Source of the DNA: CAZWRN01 sp964446685
GTDB taxonomy: Bacteria; Patescibacteriota; Microgenomatia; Daviesbacterales; UBA10151
Assembly: GCA_964446685.1 (NCBI GenBank)
Contig: CAYUPO010000010.1
Span: 1-50,243, forward strand
Length of the DNA: 50,243 nt
Reading direction: 5' to 3'
The notes under the pieces are model-generated. The model was given only the letters and a program-made list of their open reading frames with translations. It made no database searches and was not told the origin of the DNA. Below, piece by piece: positions 1-9,138 of the stretch. Made by a program: the position numbers and the translations under genes. Numbering within the stretch: the first letter of the stretch is position 1; the number at the start of each line of letters is the position of its first letter.

Positions 1-1
1 T

Positions 2-142
2 GTGGACACTAGATCCGTCGTTTGGAACACCTTGTTCGAATCTATTTTCCGATTGTACCAGAAATTAATTGACTTAGGGTTTACCTATTATGATGGCAAA
101 GTTTCAATAATTGAAACAGAGGAGGAAAACCCTGATGTTTAG
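2..142 (+). CDS. Unknown protein, C-terminal fragment (cut by window start)
   Basis: An open frame runs in from the left edge and stops at TAG 140-142. The 46 visible residues are mixed charged and hydrophobic, with an aromatic-rich middle (FRLYQKLIDLGFTYYDGKVS) and an acidic tail. I do not recognise the family. Its last 8 bases overlap the ATG of the PLD-like gene, and the Shine-Dalgarno sequence of that gene lies inside this frame, so the two are probably translationally coupled and share a transcript. The lack of in-frame stops over 138 bases, together with this coupling, is the only support for its being coding. Confidence 0.5.
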   Translation: MDTRSVVWNTLFESIFRLYQKLIDLGFTYYDGKVSIIETEEENPDV

Positions 143-611
143 ATTTTGGAATAGAGCTGACAAATCTAAAGATCTTCTTAGTTCAGCCTTATATGATGAA
201 TCAACCTTTTACAAAGCTTTTCTAAAGGATTTGGCTTCATGTGAGAAAGAAATAATTATTGTGAGTCCATTTATCACAAACTCTAGAGCACAAATTTTAC
301 GGCCAATCCTACAAGAGCAAGTTGAGCGAGGAATTAAAGTAACGCTTATTACTCGTCACCCGAGAGAGCATGATGAAAATATGGCCTTTCAAGCTGAGGG
401 AGAGATTCCAGAACTTGAGATAATTGGTGTTAAAGTTTTATTTGCTTCAGGTAATCATCATCAAAAACTGGCAATTTTAGATCGGGAAATTTTATGGGAA
501 GGCAGCCTAAATATTATGTCTCAGGTTAGAAGTCGTGAGGTTATGAGAAGGATTAAAAATAAGCGTTGCGCTTCAGAAATGCTCAGATTTTTGAAATTAA
601 AAAATTTTTAG
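135..611 (+). CDS. Phospholipase D-like domain protein (single HKD motif)
   Basis: I start at ATG 135, not at the TTG at 111, because AGGAGG (119-124) sits at good spacing before ATG 135. The product has 158 residues. The HKD signature HxK(x)4D is at H109/K111/D116 and is followed by GSLN at 123-126, as in PLD nucleases and PLD domains attached to helicases or restriction enzymes. There is no signal peptide, so the protein is cytoplasmic. With one HKD motif it would need to dimerise, as Nuc-type PLD nucleases do. The upstream overlapping frame may be its functional partner, for example the end of a helicase, but this is not shown. A role in defence or DNA processing is inference from the neighbouring STAND-like protein. 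Confidence 0.75.
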   Translation: MFRFWNRADKSKDLLSSALYDESTFYKAFLKDLASCEKEIIIVSPFITNSRAQILRPILQEQVERGIKVTLITRHPREHDENMAFQAEGEIPELEIIGVKVLFASGNHHQKLAILDREILWEGSLNIMSQVRSREVMRRIKNKRCASEMLRFLKLKNF

Positions 612-618
612 ATATAAT
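591..618 (+). promoter_or_regulatory. Promoter of the 625 gene, leaderless type
   Basis: TTGAAA at 591-596 and a perfect TATAAT at 613-618 are separated by 16 bases. The expected start of transcription, about 7 bases after the -10 box, falls on the A of ATG 625. The mRNA would have no leader, and no Shine-Dalgarno sequence is present. Confidence 0.6.
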
Positions 619-624
619 GCAGTC

Positions 625-822
625 ATGAACAACTCAAAATATACAGAAAAAGAAATAAATTGGGCTATTAGCGAGCTGAAGAAGAAATATCCGGAGCGCG
701 CTAACCAAGAAATGGCTGTTCAATATCTCGACACGCTTGGAAGCCTTTTTAGTATACCCATAAAGAAAATAGAAGAGGATAAAAAATCCGGAAAATTAAA
801 GCCAATTAAGGCTAAAAATTAG
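625..822 (+). CDS. Small hypothetical protein
   Basis: This is a 65-residue soluble, Lys/Glu-rich protein with two predicted helices and a lysine-rich C-terminus. I do not recognise a family. A strong leaderless-type promoter ends exactly at its ATG, which supports expression. Its TAG overlaps by 4 bases the stop of the XRE regulator on the opposite strand, so the two genes converge tail to tail. It could be a small DNA-binding or accessory protein of the mobile element, but no motif shows this. Confidence 0.55.
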   Translation: MNNSKYTEKEINWAISELKKKYPERANQEMAVQYLDTLGSLFSIPIKKIEEDKKSGKLKPIKAKN

Positions 823-998
823 TTAGGAAAAGGTAATTTCAAAACTTTACAGATTGCTTTCAAAGTATCATATGAAGGTTTTGCATCGCCTCTTTCAATT
901 CGAGCGTAAGAATTAGCAGTAATGCCAATTTTAGCTGCAACTTCTTCCTGAGTTAATCCTAAGTTTTTCCTTGTTTTTTTAAAATTTGTCGAACCCAT
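819..998 (-). CDS. XRE-family helix-turn-helix regulator (59 residues)
   Basis: The minus-strand frame from ATG 998 to TAA 819 encodes a minimal HTH_3 domain. It contains the typical sequence LGLTQEEVAAKIGITANSYA, followed by RIERGDAKPSYDTLKAI, the usual recognition helix and helix 4 of Cro/C1-type repressors. It is almost entirely the domain, with no effector part, as in small plasmid or ICE repressors and restriction-modification controller proteins. A TATAAT lies on the minus strand at 1019-1024, and a GGAG about 10 bases before the ATG may act as ribosome binding site. It is divergent from the large STAND-like gene, and a repressor role for these accessory genes is plausible but inferred. 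Confidence 0.85.
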   Translation of the reverse strand: MGSTNFKKTRKNLGLTQEEVAAKIGITANSYARIERGDAKPSYDTLKAICKVLKLPFPN

Positions 999-1045
999 AA
1001 AGATTAGTCTCCATTTAGATTATACATACTTTAAGTGAATTTTTT

Positions 1046-1065
1046 ACAGCTTCGCTGTCGTTTTT
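1046..1065 (+). terminator. Short hairpin plus T-run
   Basis: ACAGC-TTC-GCTGT (1046-1058) is followed by CG and five T. It resembles a weak intrinsic terminator reading on the plus strand, downstream of the 625 gene and before the 1129 gene. The stem has only 5 base pairs. Confidence 0.35.
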
Positions 1066-1128
1066 AAAATTTTAATTACAAACTCTACAAATAATGCTAT
1101 ATTCTAGGCGAGGAAATATCTTATAAAC

Positions 1129-4100
1129 ATGAGTAGATTATTTGGAGATAAATTAGATAATCGTGAGATCAGATTGAAGCTTACAAATTATGAGTATGCG
1201 CTGGGCTATAAACCATCTATTGGACTTGTTGATAATATACTTGATCAGTTTTGGTTTCACGACCCTTATAACAGTTTTATATCTGATGAGGTCTTTTTAA
1301 ATTACCTAGTTAAATATTTGGACCAGGCTAAATCAAATCAGTTTAATCGTTATGATTATTACAAATTTGTTTTTGATCAAATCGAAAGTGAACCCGAAAG
1401 TAGAAAGACTTTACAATATATTGGGCTTATATTTGAGAAGCAACAGAATGACTCTGTATTGCCTAATGAATATCCACTTCTCTTGCAGCAAGTGAACGCA
1501 CCGCTAAATAAATTCGATATTCCATGGATGAATAAATATCATCTGGGGAAAATTGTAAAGAGAGAAGAAAAAGAGTTATTTGCTTGGGAGCATCACACAT
1601 TAACAGAATTTTTAGTAGCAGAATTATTTATTAAAAATAGAAACCCTCTAATAGAATTTCAAAAACACGCGATACTTAAACATCAAGGTATTACAGCGTT
1701 TAAACCATCCTGGGCTGGTGTTCTTCGCTTTCTTATTGAGTCAGACAAAAAATCCGAGATAATTGTATGGTTGGTTAGCTTCCTTGAAGAATACGAGGAT
1801 AATCTTGATGACAATTTATCTGAGCTACTAGCTTTTGTGTCAACAGATCAGTCGCCTGAAATTAAAGATAGGATTTTTAATCTCGTATATGGTACTTACT
1901 TTCAAAAAGTCATATGGATACCAGTATGGGCAAGAATAAGGCTGTCAAAATACGTCAATAAGGACTCATATCAACGACTGAAGAAGAATATAAAGAAATG
2001 GTCAAATAAGACGGAAACTTTTGTGAGGAGAGGTAATGTAGTTTCCATAATTGAAGGACTTCTCAAAGAAAATAGTGAACTTCTGAACTCAAAAGAGAAA
2101 CAATATTGGAAAGAAAAATTATTAGATTTTGCCAATAATCCTAACGATGACGGAAATGGTGTATTACAAAGACATAGTCTTGGAGCGTTATCGCAATTCA
2201 AAGATGAAAAGCTTATTCCTATGGTTGCACAAAAATGCTTTGAAGAAACCAACGACTCACTTCTAAAAGATGAATTCCTTCAGTTTTGCATTGATACAAA
2301 CCCAAACTCGAAGGTTGCAATAGATCACTTTATAAAAGGCATTGACGATATTTATGCTCGCCATGGTCTCTATAATGTTACTACCCAAAAAGGTATCGAA
2401 TACCTATTGTCACAAATCTCTCAGAACGAAAGGTTTTTAAGTGAATTTTTAGAAAAAGAAAGAATTTTTGATAAAGAGGATGGCGATATAGAACTGCTTA
2501 GAAATATAGAAACACATATCAACTCCAAAGTAGTAGCCCAATTAAAGAAAATCATTTTTACTGTTATGAGGATTAGTAATTACTATCATGAAGGACAATC
2601 AAATTTTCTTCGATCTATAATACAACAGATTTATAAAACAGATACTAGATATCTTTTTGAAATTTTAAATGATATTAAAAATGAAGGAGATGAGCAAAAA
2701 ATAGATAGACTTTTCTGGGATTCAAGAGATTTATTAGCTTATTTAATTACAAAGGAGAATGTTAAAGAATACTTTGAATTTACTAAAAACCTTCCAGAGC
2801 GTGTTAAAAGAGATTCTCAAGGGGTGATTTACAGTTCCAAAAGGCTAAACGGAAAAACAGGAGAATTGGCTTATCAAGAAGCTGTTAAGTTAAAACTAGT
2901 TGAAAAATTAGACCAAGCAGCTTCAGAAAAATATTTTGAGGAACAAGACAAATTAAGGAAACAGAAAATTTATAAAAGCTTTCTTGGCCAGCTTCAATCA
3001 AAGCCTAATAAATATATTACAAGTGTTTTTGAATACTATCTTAACAACAAAGATGAAATACAAAAACAATGGAAACCAACAGATAAGAAAAAATTCATTA
3101 AACTTTCGGTTGAAGTGTGTTTAAAGAAGATTAACCCTCGCGATTTTAAGGTGAAGTTAGCTAATAAAGTTGAAGGAAATAGTCAATTTACATGGAGTTC
3201 AACAGCTTCATATTATGGCGACATTCTCGAAGTAGTTAAAGAGTTAGCTCCAGAAGAGATAATAAAATACCAGCAGCATATTATTGATTTTATTCCTTAC
3301 GAATTTGATACGAGTGCGACCTTAAAGTTTATAGAGAAACTTAATGAGAAAGAAATTGAGTGGGTAAATCAGGTTATGGCTGACCACAACGATGATAGAC
3401 GTTACCTTATACCTCAAACTTACATCTATCTAGTTAGTGAGTATGCAAAGCGAGGTTGCAAATTGTCAACAGTAAAGCCGATTTTGCAATCGTTTATAAC
3501 TGATCCTAATGTTCGTGATTATACGCAAAGATCAGCTCTTGAGTCTTTAGCACACTTTATTGATAGCACAGATAATACATCTAGGAAATTTCTTAAAGAA
3601 ATTTTTAAAAACTCATCGGATCAAGAGTTAGTTGATACTGCAAATAGCTTATTGGTAAGTGTTTATAACGATGAAAAAGCTATTGAGTGGCGTTTTGAAA
3701 AGGTTAAACAACCATTGAAGTTTGATAGAAAGGCAGTGGTAGGACAAGTGCACTCTGTTGGGCCAGTAGAACATGAGCTCATGGATATGTCATCCGCAAG
3801 TCCTTTGATGAATTTACATGATGAGAGGTATCTTCCAAAATTCCTTGAATTACTAGACTACTCTTTTAAATTTACAAGTAAAAAAGACAAGGCAAGATAT
3901 TGGGAATATGTTAACTATCTGTGGAGAACAGTTATAAATTTTGTTGAGAACCTTAGAGACAAAGGATCATTTATTCCTATCATGGAGCTTGAAAGCTGGG
4001 TTTCGAGTCACTCTCGATACCAACACATTAACTGGTTTGAGGCAAGAATAAAGGAAATCAAAAAAAGCTACCTTAATTTAGTGCATCCATCAGATAAACT

Positions 4101-4539
4101 AATAGATGGCGTAGAAGAACTTAATAAAATTGGTGCTCCTGCTGCTTCTATTGCCCACTTTTTGCTTAAAGCACAGCTTGTAGAAACAAGGCTTAGGGAA
4201 CTCGTATTAGGAATAAGTTATTTTCTTGAAAAGGCAAACAAAAAACTACCAATTCATAGAAAGTTAAACAGCAAATACAAAACTAAACTTAATAATATGA
4301 CATTAAGTCAATTGTGTGATGAAGTTAACAACTATAATAGCGAGTCTGTTGAGAAACTCATGAATAAGCTTGGTCAATTTGCTCATTCTGAAGGTAGAAA
4401 CAGATTTAACCATGATTTGTTTAACCAAACCAAGGAAATTCATGAACTTAGTGATGAGGCCAAGAAATATTCAAAACACGCAGAAGAAAGCTTAGATCTA
4501 ATGCAGGAAGTTTGGAGAGATATTTTAAAGATTAAGTAA
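1129..4539 (+). CDS. Very large STAND/NACHT-like protein lacking the NTPase domain
   Basis: The product has 1136 residues, cytoplasmic and mostly helical. Residues 151-166 (FAWEHHTLTEFLVAEL) match the F-x-H-x-(S/T)-x-x-E-(F/Y)-L-x-A signature that follows the winged helix in NACHT/STAND NTPases. The long remainder looks like helical repeats, probably the sensor region. No Walker A, Walker B or sensor motif is present before it, and no upstream frame encodes one. The last 120 residues are a compact helical domain with R-x4-H (RNRFNH, near residue 1093), which fits the HEPN R-x(4-6)-H pattern. It could therefore be an N-terminally truncated defence protein, or one subunit of a split system. A -10-like TATATT (1098-1103) suggests that it is transcribed. 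The family assignment rests on one motif only. Confidence 0.5.
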   Translation: MSRLFGDKLDNREIRLKLTNYEYALGYKPSIGLVDNILDQFWFHDPYNSFISDEVFLNYLVKYLDQAKSNQFNRYDYYKFVFDQIESEPESRKTLQYIGLIFEKQQNDSVLPNEYPLLLQQVNAPLNKFDIPWMNKYHLGKIVKREEKELFAWEHHTLTEFLVAELFIKNRNPLIEFQKHAILKHQGITAFKPSWAGVLRFLIESDKKSEIIVWLVSFLEEYEDNLDDNLSELLAFVSTDQSPEIKDRIFNLVYGTYFQKVIWIPVWARIRLSKYVNKDSYQRLKKNIKKWSNKTETFVRRGNVVSIIEGLLKENSELLNSKEKQYWKEKLLDFANNPNDDGNGVLQRHSLGALSQFKDEKLIPMVAQKCFEETNDSLLKDEFLQFCIDTNPNSKVAIDHFIKGIDDIYARHGLYNVTTQKGIEYLLSQISQNERFLSEFLEKERIFDKEDGDIELLRNIETHINSKVVAQLKKIIFTVMRISNYYHEGQSNFLRSIIQQIYKTDTRYLFEILNDIKNEGDEQKIDRLFWDSRDLLAYLITKENVKEYFEFTKNLPERVKRDSQGVIYSSKRLNGKTGELAYQEAVKLKLVEKLDQAASEKYFEEQDKLRKQKIYKSFLGQLQSKPNKYITSVFEYYLNNKDEIQKQWKPTDKKKFIKLSVEVCLKKINPRDFKVKLANKVEGNSQFTWSSTASYYGDILEVVKELAPEEIIKYQQHIIDFIPYEFDTSATLKFIEKLNEKEIEWVNQVMADHNDDRRYLIPQTYIYLVSEYAKRGCKLSTVKPILQSFITDPNVRDYTQRSALESLAHFIDSTDNTSRKFLKEIFKNSSDQELVDTANSLLVSVYNDEKAIEWRFEKVKQPLKFDRKAVVGQVHSVGPVEHELMDMSSASPLMNLHDERYLPKFLELLDYSFKFTSKKDKARYWEYVNYLWRTVINFVENLRDKGSFIPIMELESWVSSHSRYQHINWFEARIKEIKKSYLNLVHPSDKLIDGVEELNKIGAPAASIAHFLLKAQLVETRLRELVLGISYFLEKANKKLPIHRKLNSKYKTKLNNMTLSQLCDEVNNYNSESVEKLMNKLGQFAHSEGRNRFNHDLFNQTKEIHELSDEAKKYSKHAEESLDLMQEVWRDILKIK

Positions 4540-4551
4540 TATTTTTTAGAA

Positions 4552-5331
4552 TTATTTGAGTAGGTATATTTTATCTTCTTCTTGTTTTGTAACTTTATCT
4601 GTTTCAATTAAATAATAACTCTCAGTATTTCCATTTAACTCACTTTTAAAAGCTGCAAAGTAGGGTTGGCCGTTCATTTCATAAATTGCAGAAATAATAG
4701 TTGGAACTCCAATTGGTTCTTTATCTACTAAAATTAGATTTTTATGATTGTAAGTATCTATTTCTCCCAAGTAAATTTTATTGTTGATTACTTTTAGGTC
4801 AGTCAGAAGATTTTGTGAAATGTATAGATCCCTACTTTTTTGGGTATTTAGATTTATGGTAATTAACATATTATTCATTGCATTGACATTAAATTTTACC
4901 AAGCAGAGCACTTCTTCCGGGCTTTTAATAAATCCTTTATCGCACAAAGTTCCCAAATCCCTCTCATTAAAAAATGTCGTTTTTCCTTTGTTATATAACT
5001 GATTACCATTTGAATAATCTAAGAGTATCTCTTTGACTTCTTTTTCTTTTGTCTTTTGTTCAAGGTTGTATATATACGTTGTTTGAATCGTAGGCTTAAT
5101 TATCAAAAGATATGGATAATGAAGAGAAATTCTATCCGGATATTGGGAAATATCATAATTGTCATCAAATACTTGCAACTTTGAAGCTTGGATGTAAACA
5201 GTGGTGTTTTTCAGAGTTGCAATAGGTTCTTCTTTACGAGAAAAAAAGAAAAATCCTACTATAAATATCAGTACAATTACTGCCACTGCAATTTGTAATA
5301 TTCTTCTTTGTTTTTTTGTTATTTCTTTCAT
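4552..5331 (-). CDS. Membrane-anchored extracellular protein of the T4SS operon
   Basis: The product has 259 residues: a basic N-terminus, one transmembrane helix (about residues 13-31), then an extracellular region rich in beta strands (short alternating hydrophobic stretches, many Tyr/Asn/Leu) that may form a propeller. I do not recognise the family. It is the last gene of the minus-strand T4SS operon, 3 bases after the M23 gene. It converges on the STAND-like gene with a 12-base gap and no clear terminator between them. Position suggests a surface component of the secretion apparatus; this is inference from context. Confidence 0.6.
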   Translation of the reverse strand: MKEITKKQRRILQIAVAVIVLIFIVGFFFFSRKEEPIATLKNTTVYIQASKLQVFDDNYDISQYPDRISLHYPYLLIIKPTIQTTYIYNLEQKTKEKEVKEILLDYSNGNQLYNKGKTTFFNERDLGTLCDKGFIKSPEEVLCLVKFNVNAMNNMLITINLNTQKSRDLYISQNLLTDLKVINNKIYLGEIDTYNHKNLILVDKEPIGVPTIISAIYEMNGQPYFAAFKSELNGNTESYYLIETDKVTKQEEDKIYLLK

Positions 5332-5334
5332 AAG

Positions 5335-6111
5335 TTATTGTATATAGTTTAGCGGATTAACAGCTTTCCAGCTATTTCCATCCTTTACTCGTATTTCATA
5401 ATGACCATGTTCTCCGGTGGCAAATCCGGTTGCACCCATAATACCTACAGGTGTTCCGGCTGAAACCTGACCAGATACAACCAAAATTTTGCTAAAGTGA
5501 ATATAAACTATCTTATATGAATTATCACTGTTAGTAATTTCGACCGTTTCACCACCATACTGATCAATATATGAACTAGCTGTTCCATTAATAGTTGCAA
5601 ACATGACTGCTTTGCCGGTTTCCTTGTAGGTTTTGCTGTTATTGTAATATTCGTCAGATGGGACTAAATCAACTCCTGTATGATTTCTACCAAATCTTAA
5701 ATAATAATCAGGATCCAAAAAATTAGCGGTGATATTAGTGTATGACATTCCTAATCCTCCGAAAGGATTTTGCTTAGGGACTGAGGTGGAAACAAAACTT
5801 GTATCAGGGGCGATGTTCAAATCGTTTATTTGAAATATCGAGGTAATATTTTGTAAGACTTGTCCTGGGATTAACAACGGAGAGAAAAGTACTGTTCCGA
5901 CGGCAATTATCATAAGAATCATTAAAGCAACTAAACTGGCTAAAAAGCCCAGTATTGGCGCTCTAAAGGTAGAAACTGCGGCTCCTACTAGAGGAACAGG
6001 GATTATTAGATTAATGACAATTGTTACGATAGTGTCGAAGATAAATCCAAAGGGATCATTGGTGATTTTCTTAGTAGTTCTTGCATAGTTAGCAAATTTA
6101 AGAAGATTCAT
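5335..6111 (-). CDS. Membrane-bound M23-family peptidase (T4SS-associated)
   Basis: I start at ATG 6111, 4 bases after the VirB4 stop. A longer frame to 6150 exists but would overlap VirB4. Two or three hydrophobic helices in the first 100 residues anchor the protein, and the C-terminal half is a LytM/M23 fold. The zinc ligands are visible: HTGVD (H and D) in the middle and GHGHYEIR (HxH) near the end, so the peptidase appears intact. M23 enzymes cut peptidoglycan cross-bridges. In T4SS operons of Gram-positive type, such an enzyme (compare VirB1/Orf14-like hydrolases) opens the wall for the channel. It ends with NPLNYIQ, typical of M23 C-termini. Confidence 0.85.
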   Translation of the reverse strand: MNLLKFANYARTTKKITNDPFGFIFDTIVTIVINLIIPVPLVGAAVSTFRAPILGFLASLVALMILMIIAVGTVLFSPLLIPGQVLQNITSIFQINDLNIAPDTSFVSTSVPKQNPFGGLGMSYTNITANFLDPDYYLRFGRNHTGVDLVPSDEYYNNSKTYKETGKAVMFATINGTASSYIDQYGGETVEITNSDNSYKIVYIHFSKILVVSGQVSAGTPVGIMGATGFATGEHGHYEIRVKDGNSWKAVNPLNYIQ

Positions 6112-6115
6112 AAAA

Positions 6116-8332
6116 CTAGTCAGTTGAAGTAAACACCAGAGATTGTTCAAAGGGCAAAACCGAAATATTTAATCTGATATGTTCTCCCTCTCTAAATAGA
6201 ACCACCTCTCCAACTCCTAAATGACCTAATTGTTTCTTTTCTTCATCAGTCATTGGATAAATTGTGCCGATTTCAGCAAGTGAAGCGTAGGATTGTTTTA
6301 AGAGAATTTTGGTTTCTGAATTGGTAATAATCGCTTTGCCATATTCATTGCGTAAAAAATCCTCGACATCTTGAGTGACAGAAATAACCCCCACATTTCT
6401 TTTTCTGGCTTGTTTAACTAATTCTCTATAGAAAACTGCTACTTCCGGATCAACTAATAATTTATGTGCCTCATCGATGAACAAAGCTCTTTTTTTGTGA
6501 TTGTTTTTGTTAACTAAATTCCAGATTAAGGAAGTCAAAAGATACATTGCCGGATCTCGTTTTTCATCTTTTTTCAGATCATGCAGATCTAAAACAATAA
6601 TGTCACTATCAAGTTCTAATTTTCTGGTAGAATTAAATACTCCTCTTAAACTTCCGGTTGATAAAACAGATAAGTCTTTTCGCATTGGATCTTTGCCCAG
6701 GAGTGTTAACAAATTATCAAAGTGAGGTGTTCCGTTATCGTAAAGTTCAATCAATTTTTCGTCTAGAACAGAACCATTGTAGTGATTGGGCGGAATAAAG
6801 AATTTAAAGAAAGTTTTTAACGTTGAAATGTGATCTAAAATGTCATTTTCTTTTGAACTGTTAATATAAAACGGATTAATTCCATTTTCCCTAGAAAATT
6901 GAATAACTTCACCTCCCAATGATTTTGCTAAATTAACATACTCTCCTTCAGGGTCAATGACAATAATTTGGATTCCCCTCATATAAAGTCTGTTCATCAA
7001 AACTTTTGATGTTACAGACTTTCCAGAACCCGAAACACCAAAAATATTGACGTTGTTGTTTCTTGAGGTGAAAGGATCAATAAATACTAAAGAGTTGTTG
7101 TAAGCGTTAACTCCCAAAAAGATTCCTTTTGGATCTTGCAGTTGTTTAGAAACAAAAGGCATTAAATAAGATGCAGCTGTAGACTGCAAAATTCTGTTTT
7201 CCTTAACATGGTCTTGAGTGAAAGGTAGAAAGTTTTTAAACGCTTTCTTCTGACCAAAAGTGTATTGATTAAAAGTTAAGTCCATTGAACTCGCTATATT
7301 TTGGAGTTGCTTATGAAGTACAGATAATTGTTTTTCATCTTCTGCCTCAAGTTGCAAATAGAGTGAATAAATAATTCCTTTTTCAGCTTCATGAACTAAT
7401 TCATCGATAAATGTAGAAACCTCCTCAATATTTTTATCAATTTGTTGATCCCTGTTTTTACCACCCTTTTGCCTGTCATTTTGCTGCATTTCAAAAACTG
7501 ATAATCTTTGCCTAGCTTTTTTCAAAAGTTCGCTACTTGGAGCAGGTTCAATAAAAATACTTAAGGTAAATGGCAGTGATGAAGTAAGCAGTCTAAAGAA
7601 TATGTACGGAGATAAATATGCCGGAATATCAGCCAGGTAGTAAAATCTTCTTAATTTCTCTCCAACTCTAAGATACGAGTTATGTTCCTCCAGATACTCA
7701 CTTTTATACGAACTATTATTTTGCTTATCAATGTAAATCTCTTCTCCGTCTGTTTGGAGGGTTAAGTGAATATCTGCTCTCTTACTTTCCAAAACTGTTT
7801 TTTCATAATCTCTTAATTCTTTTTGAAACTTAAAAATGTTTTTAGTTAAAGTTAGTGGATTATGACTCTTAACCAAACGTGGTTTTTGAAGTGAAGAAAT
7901 TCCATTGATTGGTTGTTTTTGGATTATTTCAGACTGAGTTGTAACAATCTCCATTAGTCTCTTAATCTCCTGTTTTAATACCTTGGTTGAGGCGTTGTAT
8001 GGGACTTTAGATTTGCCATTAAAGAAATGTTCTTCAATCTTTAATAAACCTGAATTTCTTTTCTTTAAAAGTTCAGACTCTCTCTTTAATTTAAGCAGCT
8101 CAAAAGTTTGATTCTCTTTTTCATATTCAATGTCGTTTAAATTATCTGTAATGGAGCTGGTCAATCTTAAATTATTAACATTTTCAATAACCTCTCTGAT
8201 GATAGGTCTTCTGACGTATCTTTTAATTGTTTTTCGCATCGGCTTCTTTACATATCGTTTTACTTCTTTAGAAACAACAGGTTTTTTAGTGACCCTTTTA
8301 TTAACAGTCTTCGCAAGTATCTTTTCCCTCAT
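6116..8332 (-). CDS. VirB4/TraC-type T4SS ATPase
   Basis: The product has 738 residues. Walker A is at residues 432-439 (GVSGSGKS) and Walker B is in RALFIDEAHKLL, followed by a RecA-like core with TQDVEDFLRNEYGKAI, as in VirB4/TraC/HerA-FtsK ATPases. The first 45 residues are extremely basic (runs such as RYVKKPMRKTIKRYVRR), and a coiled-coil-like charged stretch follows at about 65-100. The usual VirB4 N-terminal region is partly on the preceding gene, so this is the split, cytoplasmic motor form. It powers pilus assembly or substrate transfer at the membrane. Its ATG overlaps the stop of the preceding gene by 4 bases, so translation is coupled. Confidence 0.9.
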   Translation of the reverse strand: MREKILAKTVNKRVTKKPVVSKEVKRYVKKPMRKTIKRYVRRPIIREVIENVNNLRLTSSITDNLNDIEYEKENQTFELLKLKRESELLKKRNSGLLKIEEHFFNGKSKVPYNASTKVLKQEIKRLMEIVTTQSEIIQKQPINGISSLQKPRLVKSHNPLTLTKNIFKFQKELRDYEKTVLESKRADIHLTLQTDGEEIYIDKQNNSSYKSEYLEEHNSYLRVGEKLRRFYYLADIPAYLSPYIFFRLLTSSLPFTLSIFIEPAPSSELLKKARQRLSVFEMQQNDRQKGGKNRDQQIDKNIEEVSTFIDELVHEAEKGIIYSLYLQLEAEDEKQLSVLHKQLQNIASSMDLTFNQYTFGQKKAFKNFLPFTQDHVKENRILQSTAASYLMPFVSKQLQDPKGIFLGVNAYNNSLVFIDPFTSRNNNVNIFGVSGSGKSVTSKVLMNRLYMRGIQIIVIDPEGEYVNLAKSLGGEVIQFSRENGINPFYINSSKENDILDHISTLKTFFKFFIPPNHYNGSVLDEKLIELYDNGTPHFDNLLTLLGKDPMRKDLSVLSTGSLRGVFNSTRKLELDSDIIVLDLHDLKKDEKRDPAMYLLTSLIWNLVNKNNHKKRALFIDEAHKLLVDPEVAVFYRELVKQARKRNVGVISVTQDVEDFLRNEYGKAIITNSETKILLKQSYASLAEIGTIYPMTDEEKKQLGHLGVGEVVLFREGEHIRLNISVLPFEQSLVFTSTD

Positions 8333-9138
8333 CTTAGTGTCTCCTGAACAAATTGTTTTAATTCATCATTTTTTAATGCTTTAACTTGGACATTTGACAT
8401 ATTCAAAGCTGAACCAAACCTCATACCTAAATCAGTTAACTTTTTAACACCTTGTGCCAAGGTGTTCGGTTTTAAAGTATTACAGGATACAGAAAGAATC
8501 GCATAATGTTTTGTAAGCATGAATTCATGTTCAGCAATAAGATTTGTTAAGTCTTCAGTGTATTTATTAATTAATTCTTCAGTCTTTTTCGAGGAGTCTT
8601 CGTAAATTGAAAAGAAATGAGCTGAGTAATCACTGCTTTTAGCAGGCTGTTTTTTGACTATAAATTGAATTTGAGTTGGCAGTACATGAAGTGCTTGCTT
8701 TAATTTACCAAAAAAATGTTCTCGATCTTGGTCATTCAAAAGAGCTACATCGAATGGTTCAATCTCATAGATGCCTATAAGACTATTATTCCTCAAAACA
8801 AAATTATCTTTGATTGAAAAATCAACAAAATATGAATCTAAATTAGCAAAACGTTTTTGTTTTGTGCTAGCTCTATAGGTAACGGCTCTAGGGAATATCT
8901 TGTAAATAGCCTGATTATCAATCCTTTGAGTAATGAAAACCACAAAAGCCATAACAGAAACTATTAAAGTTGAGGCAAAATATCCCCAATTAAAAAAGTG
9001 CAGGACAAAGATAAAGAACAAATATAAAAGGGCTGCAATAGCTAAAGCGCCGCAAAGCACTAAAACAGTATCTGTAAAAAACAGACTTCTTAAAATATGA
9101 GTTCTGATATCGTCTTTATATATCCTTATGCTTTTCAT
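8329..9138 (-). CDS. PrgI-like/VirB4 N-terminal membrane protein
   Basis: The product has 269 residues. Two transmembrane helices (about 18-40 and 45-66) precede a cytoplasmic domain starting YRASTKQKRFANLDSYF. That domain resembles the N-terminal part of TraC/VirB4 proteins (the segment with a Y-x-I-x-P-F-D-like turn, here GIYEIEPFDVALL). The arrangement matches PrgI-type proteins that dock VirB4 to the membrane in Gram-positive T4SS. It overlaps the VirB6 stop by 23 bases and the VirB4 start by 4 bases, so it is in one transcript. There is no P-loop, so it is structural and not an ATPase. Confidence 0.75.
   Translation of the reverse strand: MKSIRIYKDDIRTHILRSLFFTDTVLVLCGALAIAALLYLFFIFVLHFFNWGYFASTLIVSVMAFVVFITQRIDNQAIYKIFPRAVTYRASTKQKRFANLDSYFVDFSIKDNFVLRNNSLIGIYEIEPFDVALLNDQDREHFFGKLKQALHVLPTQIQFIVKKQPAKSSDYSAHFFSIYEDSSKKTEELINKYTEDLTNLIAEHEFMLTKHYAILSVSCNTLKPNTLAQGVKKLTDLGMRFGSALNMSNVQVKALKNDELKQFVQETLR

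Noticed and set aside
823..1128. A lost P-loop domain of the 1129 protein upstream
   Set aside because: The plus-strand frames contain stops and the stretch is used by the XRE gene on the other strand; no Walker A is seen.
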